Origin: Comamonadaceae bacterium
GTDB lineage: Bacteria > Pseudomonadota > Gammaproteobacteria > Burkholderiales > Burkholderiaceae_C
Length of the DNA: 64,000 nucleotides
Direction of reading: 5' to 3'
NCBI GenBank assembly: GCA_009996515.1
Contig: JAACZV010000001.1
Location: 304,627-368,626, forward strand
A program made the translations under genes and the position numbers. The notes beneath the pieces are model-generated. The model was not told the DNA's origin and did not search any database. It worked only from the letters and a program-made list of their open reading frames with translations. Each line of letters opens with the position of its first letter. The stretch's first letter is position 1. Positions 61,881-64,000 of this stretch are shown here, piece after piece.

Positions 61881-63848
61881 CTACTCGTCACTCGCGGCCT
61901 TCGACCGAAGGACTCGCTGGAGCACTCGCACGGCAGCCTGCGCGTCGAACCGGCACGTTGGCGGAAGGTCGACACTGATCGTCCGCACAACCTCCAGTGC
62001 CTCCAACCGAGTGGCGTCACCCGTGTAGCGCTTGTCCGCAAGGTTCTCTCCGCGCTCGTGCCCAAGCAGCTGCCGCTTGATCCGTGATTGCGGCGTGGGG
62101 TCCTTGAGTGCGGTGGCGAAGTTGTGGCGCAGCGAGTGGAGGGTCTTCGTTCCATCACGGACCATGCCCAGCTGGATTCCCAGGAAGCGCTCGTTGAACC
62201 ACTTGACCACGTCCTTCGAGTACCCCTTCCGCGCGTCGTATCGCAGCTCGGGGAACAGGCGCTGATGCCCGGCCGCTCGCAGCGCGGCGACGTAATCGAG
62301 GAATCCGAGCGCAAGCAGTTGCGGGTGGATAGGGACCTCCCGGCGTGCGTTCCGGGTCTTCAACGACTGATCACCTCGCATGGCGGCCTGACCATCCTCG
62401 TCCATCTGATCCGGATGAGTGAGTTGGAAGCAGATGCTTGGGACCGAATCGGCGTCATCAATGTCTTCCAGGTAGAGCTGGGCCAGTTCGTTCGCGCGAC
62501 CGCCTGCGTACAGGGCGAGCAGTGGGATCCAATAGTAGAAGGGCCGGAAGTGCCCGCTGGGCTTCCCGCTGCGATTCACCGGCGCCCCCCCGGCGGCGAA
62601 CCATGGGGCCGCGAAGATCTTCTCCAGGTCCTCAGGCGGCAACGGCGGGCGCTGTTCGTCATCGCGAACAGCTTGGACCTGCAGCCGCCTGACCTGCTTC
62701 AACTGGCCATGCAGCGGGTTCTGTTTGATCACCTGCCGGGCCACGCCCCACGCGAAGCACTCGGACAGCTTCATGAGGTAGTTGTTCACCGTCGAGTCCA
62801 GCATCCGATCGACTTCATGACGATCCGCCCATTCGACGAGCGCCAGCGCAGTGCCCTCGCCCGTCTCCCGGCGTGCTCGCCGCAATTGTGGACCGGTAGG
62901 CATTCGCCTCAGCAGATCGATGTACTTCCGTACCAGACGCTCACCGAGGACTCCGTCTTCCACCTCTGAGAGCGCTGGATCGCCAAGCAGCTCGACGAAG
63001 CACCTGAGCTTCTGCTGATTTCGCTCCAGCTCATCGGGCTTCCAGCTCGCCCGGGACGCGGTCAGTTGAGGGGTGCCCTTCGACGACAAGAAGTCGCTGA
63101 CGAGCGCCGACACCCGTGCTCGCGCTGGCGCCGGTGCGGGCATCGCGATGGGCGCCGGGTGCACCTGCGCTCGCGCTGCGGCCGCCTGGGCGTGCGTGCG
63201 AACGAAGTGCAGCCGTAGCCCCTCCACATCGGCTTGGCGCACCCACAGGTCCTCGATGCAGAGGGCGGCCGACCGTGGCTGGACGAAGCCATGTCCACGC
63301 AGGCCGGTGCCCGAAACACGATAGGGATGATGTGTCCCACGGGTCCGCAGATCGTCGAGCAACGCCGCCGGCTCCTCCAGCAGCACGCGCCCATTGAACG
63401 TGAAGGGCTCTCCCCTCCCCTCAACGGACGCCCAGGTGTACTCGCCGTCTTCCCGCTCCAGATCGTCCACGTCGCGCACGTCGGCGCCGGGCCAGTTCGC
63501 AGCCACTGCGATCAGACTGCCGCCCCGGTTTGTCACGGCGCTCGCCAGCTCGCTGGCGTCCATGCCGACAGCTTCCGCCGCACGGACCAAGAGAACATCA
63601 CCATGGCCCGCGAAAAAGGGCGCCGCTTCAATAGCTTTGATCTGATCCAACCGACCGCACTCGACTACAAACGCTCGCCAGGCCCCAACGATCATCTGGG
63701 CACGGCTCAGCGCGGCCGGGCGATGCCAGGACCCGGTGGAGATCCTGATCTCCGTGCGCGCGAGCCGCTTGCGTAGCGACTCCGGCACAACGAAGCGGCA
63801 GACATAGACGCCGTTCTCGCGGCGGACGAGGTGGTGGCCGTAGCCCAT
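61881..63848 (-). CDS. Tyrosine-family integrase of the island
   Basis: It catalyses site-specific integration into tRNA-Gly. The start is ATG 63848 (MGYGHHLVRRENGVYVCRFV) behind GGGGAG; the track's start at 63920 is rejected. The 655-residue protein is long, with an N-terminal DUF6538-like opening, a core-binding domain (about 300-420) and the catalytic domain. Arg in LYAGGRANELAQL, HSLRHNFATAL (H-x-x-R), LLGHERGENLADKRY (His and nucleophile Tyr) are all present, with K in the expected beta-hairpin. It is transcribed away from the att site 88 bases from the tRNA. No excisionase is evident. Confidence 0.94.
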   Translation of the reverse strand: MGYGHHLVRRENGVYVCRFVVPESLRKRLARTEIRISTGSWHRPAALSRAQMIVGAWRAFVVECGRLDQIKAIEAAPFFAGHGDVLLVRAAEAVGMDASELASAVTNRGGSLIAVAANWPGADVRDVDDLEREDGEYTWASVEGRGEPFTFNGRVLLEEPAALLDDLRTRGTHHPYRVSGTGLRGHGFVQPRSAALCIEDLWVRQADVEGLRLHFVRTHAQAAAARAQVHPAPIAMPAPAPARARVSALVSDFLSSKGTPQLTASRASWKPDELERNQQKLRCFVELLGDPALSEVEDGVLGERLVRKYIDLLRRMPTGPQLRRARRETGEGTALALVEWADRHEVDRMLDSTVNNYLMKLSECFAWGVARQVIKQNPLHGQLKQVRRLQVQAVRDDEQRPPLPPEDLEKIFAAPWFAAGGAPVNRSGKPSGHFRPFYYWIPLLALYAGGRANELAQLYLEDIDDADSVPSICFQLTHPDQMDEDGQAAMRGDQSLKTRNARREVPIHPQLLALGFLDYVAALRAAGHQRLFPELRYDARKGYSKDVVKWFNERFLGIQLGMVRDGTKTLHSLRHNFATALKDPTPQSRIKRQLLGHERGENLADKRYTGDATRLEALEVVRTISVDLPPTCRFDAQAAVRVLQRVLRSKAASDE

Positions 63849-63936
63849 GTGTACTCCCCAAGTGGACTGGGGGCACACAGATCGCAGCGGCCGACAGGCC
63901 ACAGGAGCCAAGCGATTCAATGACTTACTGAATACT

Positions 63937-63963
63937 TGGAGCGGGTGATGGGAATCGAACCCA
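63937..63963. repeat. Right attachment site, 3' end of the intact tRNA-Gly
   Basis: 27 bases identical to 50444-50470; forms the T arm and acceptor 3' strand of the tRNA below. Confidence 0.9.
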
Positions 63964-64000
63964 CGTAGTCAGCTTGGGAAGCTGAAGTTCTACCATTGAA
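63937..64000 (-). tRNA. tRNA-Gly(CCC), 5' end outside window
   Basis: On the minus strand the visible 64 bases read from TTCAATGGTAGAACTTCAGC through the anticodon stem-loop TCAGC-TTCCCAA-GCTGA, so the anticodon is CCC. The variable region, T arm GTGGG-TTCGATT-CCCAT and acceptor CACCCGCTCCA (CCA encoded) follow. The first dozen bases of the acceptor and D stem lie beyond the window. It serves as the integration target. Confidence 0.92.

Larger units (their letters stand above)
50444..63963. mobile_element. Genomic island integrated in a tRNA-Gly gene
   Basis: A 27-base direct repeat of the tRNA-Gly 3' end bounds the segment (50444-50470 and 63937-63963). A tyrosine integrase lies at the right end beside the intact tRNA. 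Codon third positions inside are clearly less G/C-biased than in the flagellar cluster and A/T-rich patches appear (58,770-58,860; 59,500-59,760). Cargo: Rep-like protein, type I restriction-modification system, unknown protein, orphan antitoxin, and a proteasome-like protease pair. No relaxase, excisionase or conjugation gene is seen, so self-transfer is unlikely. Confidence 0.88.

Overview
The window looks like chromosomal DNA of a motile betaproteobacterium of the order Burkholderiales, probably near the Roseateles/Pelomonas/Rubrivivax group. That placement is an inference from the very high GC, almost invariably G/C third codon positions, flhDC-type flagellar control, the fliE/fliF..fliR gene order and the sequence character of the proteins. 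No 16S gene is present, so genus is not claimed.

Bases 1-5,850: the 5' part of motA (running off the left edge), a divergent quartet of two glycosyltransferases each overlapping a methyltransferase-like gene, the flagellar master regulators flhD/flhC separated by a repeat, and a small TPR gene with its own flagellar (sigma-28) promoter.

Bases 6,000-25,270: an almost complete late/middle flagellar cluster. It has three flagellin genes (two sharing a 419-base identical core), fliD, fliS, fliT, a PilZ brake protein (ycgR), a pilin-like gene, fliE on the minus strand, then fliF-G-H-I-J-K-L-M-N-O-P-Q-R on the plus strand. Six promoters with the flagellar sigma-28 layout can be read directly. A dispersed repeat of about 110-130 bases sits in several gene gaps of this cluster.

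Bases 25,400-30,150: LysR regulator divergent from an EamA transporter, an alpha/beta hydrolase, an AraC-type regulator divergent from a cupin gene, and a cupin gene remnant. Bases 30,300-34,720: a MacB-type ABC export system (two permeases, ATPase, membrane fusion protein). Bases 34,900-40,520: a two-component pair (receiver-kinase hybrid plus NarL-type regulator), divergent from a compact chemotaxis operon (CheZ-like, CheY, CheA, CheW). Then alaS, a gabD-type dehydrogenase, a large TonB-dependent receptor and a lipoprotein 5'-nucleotidase.

Bases 50,444-63,963: a genomic island of about 13.5 kb inserted in a tRNA-Gly(CCC) gene. It is bounded by a 27-base direct repeat of the tRNA 3' end, with a tyrosine integrase next to the restored tRNA at the right edge. 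GC and codon bias drop visibly inside. Cargo: a divergent 362-residue protein with faint rolling-circle initiator character, a full type I restriction-modification system (hsdR-hsdM-hsdS), an unknown 160-residue protein, an orphan VapB-like antitoxin of 57 residues, and a two-gene unit. That unit encodes a 423-residue protein with proteasome beta-subunit/HslV hallmarks plus a 67-residue protein just downstream. It is the best candidate here for an undescribed (possibly defence-related) system; its function is unknown.
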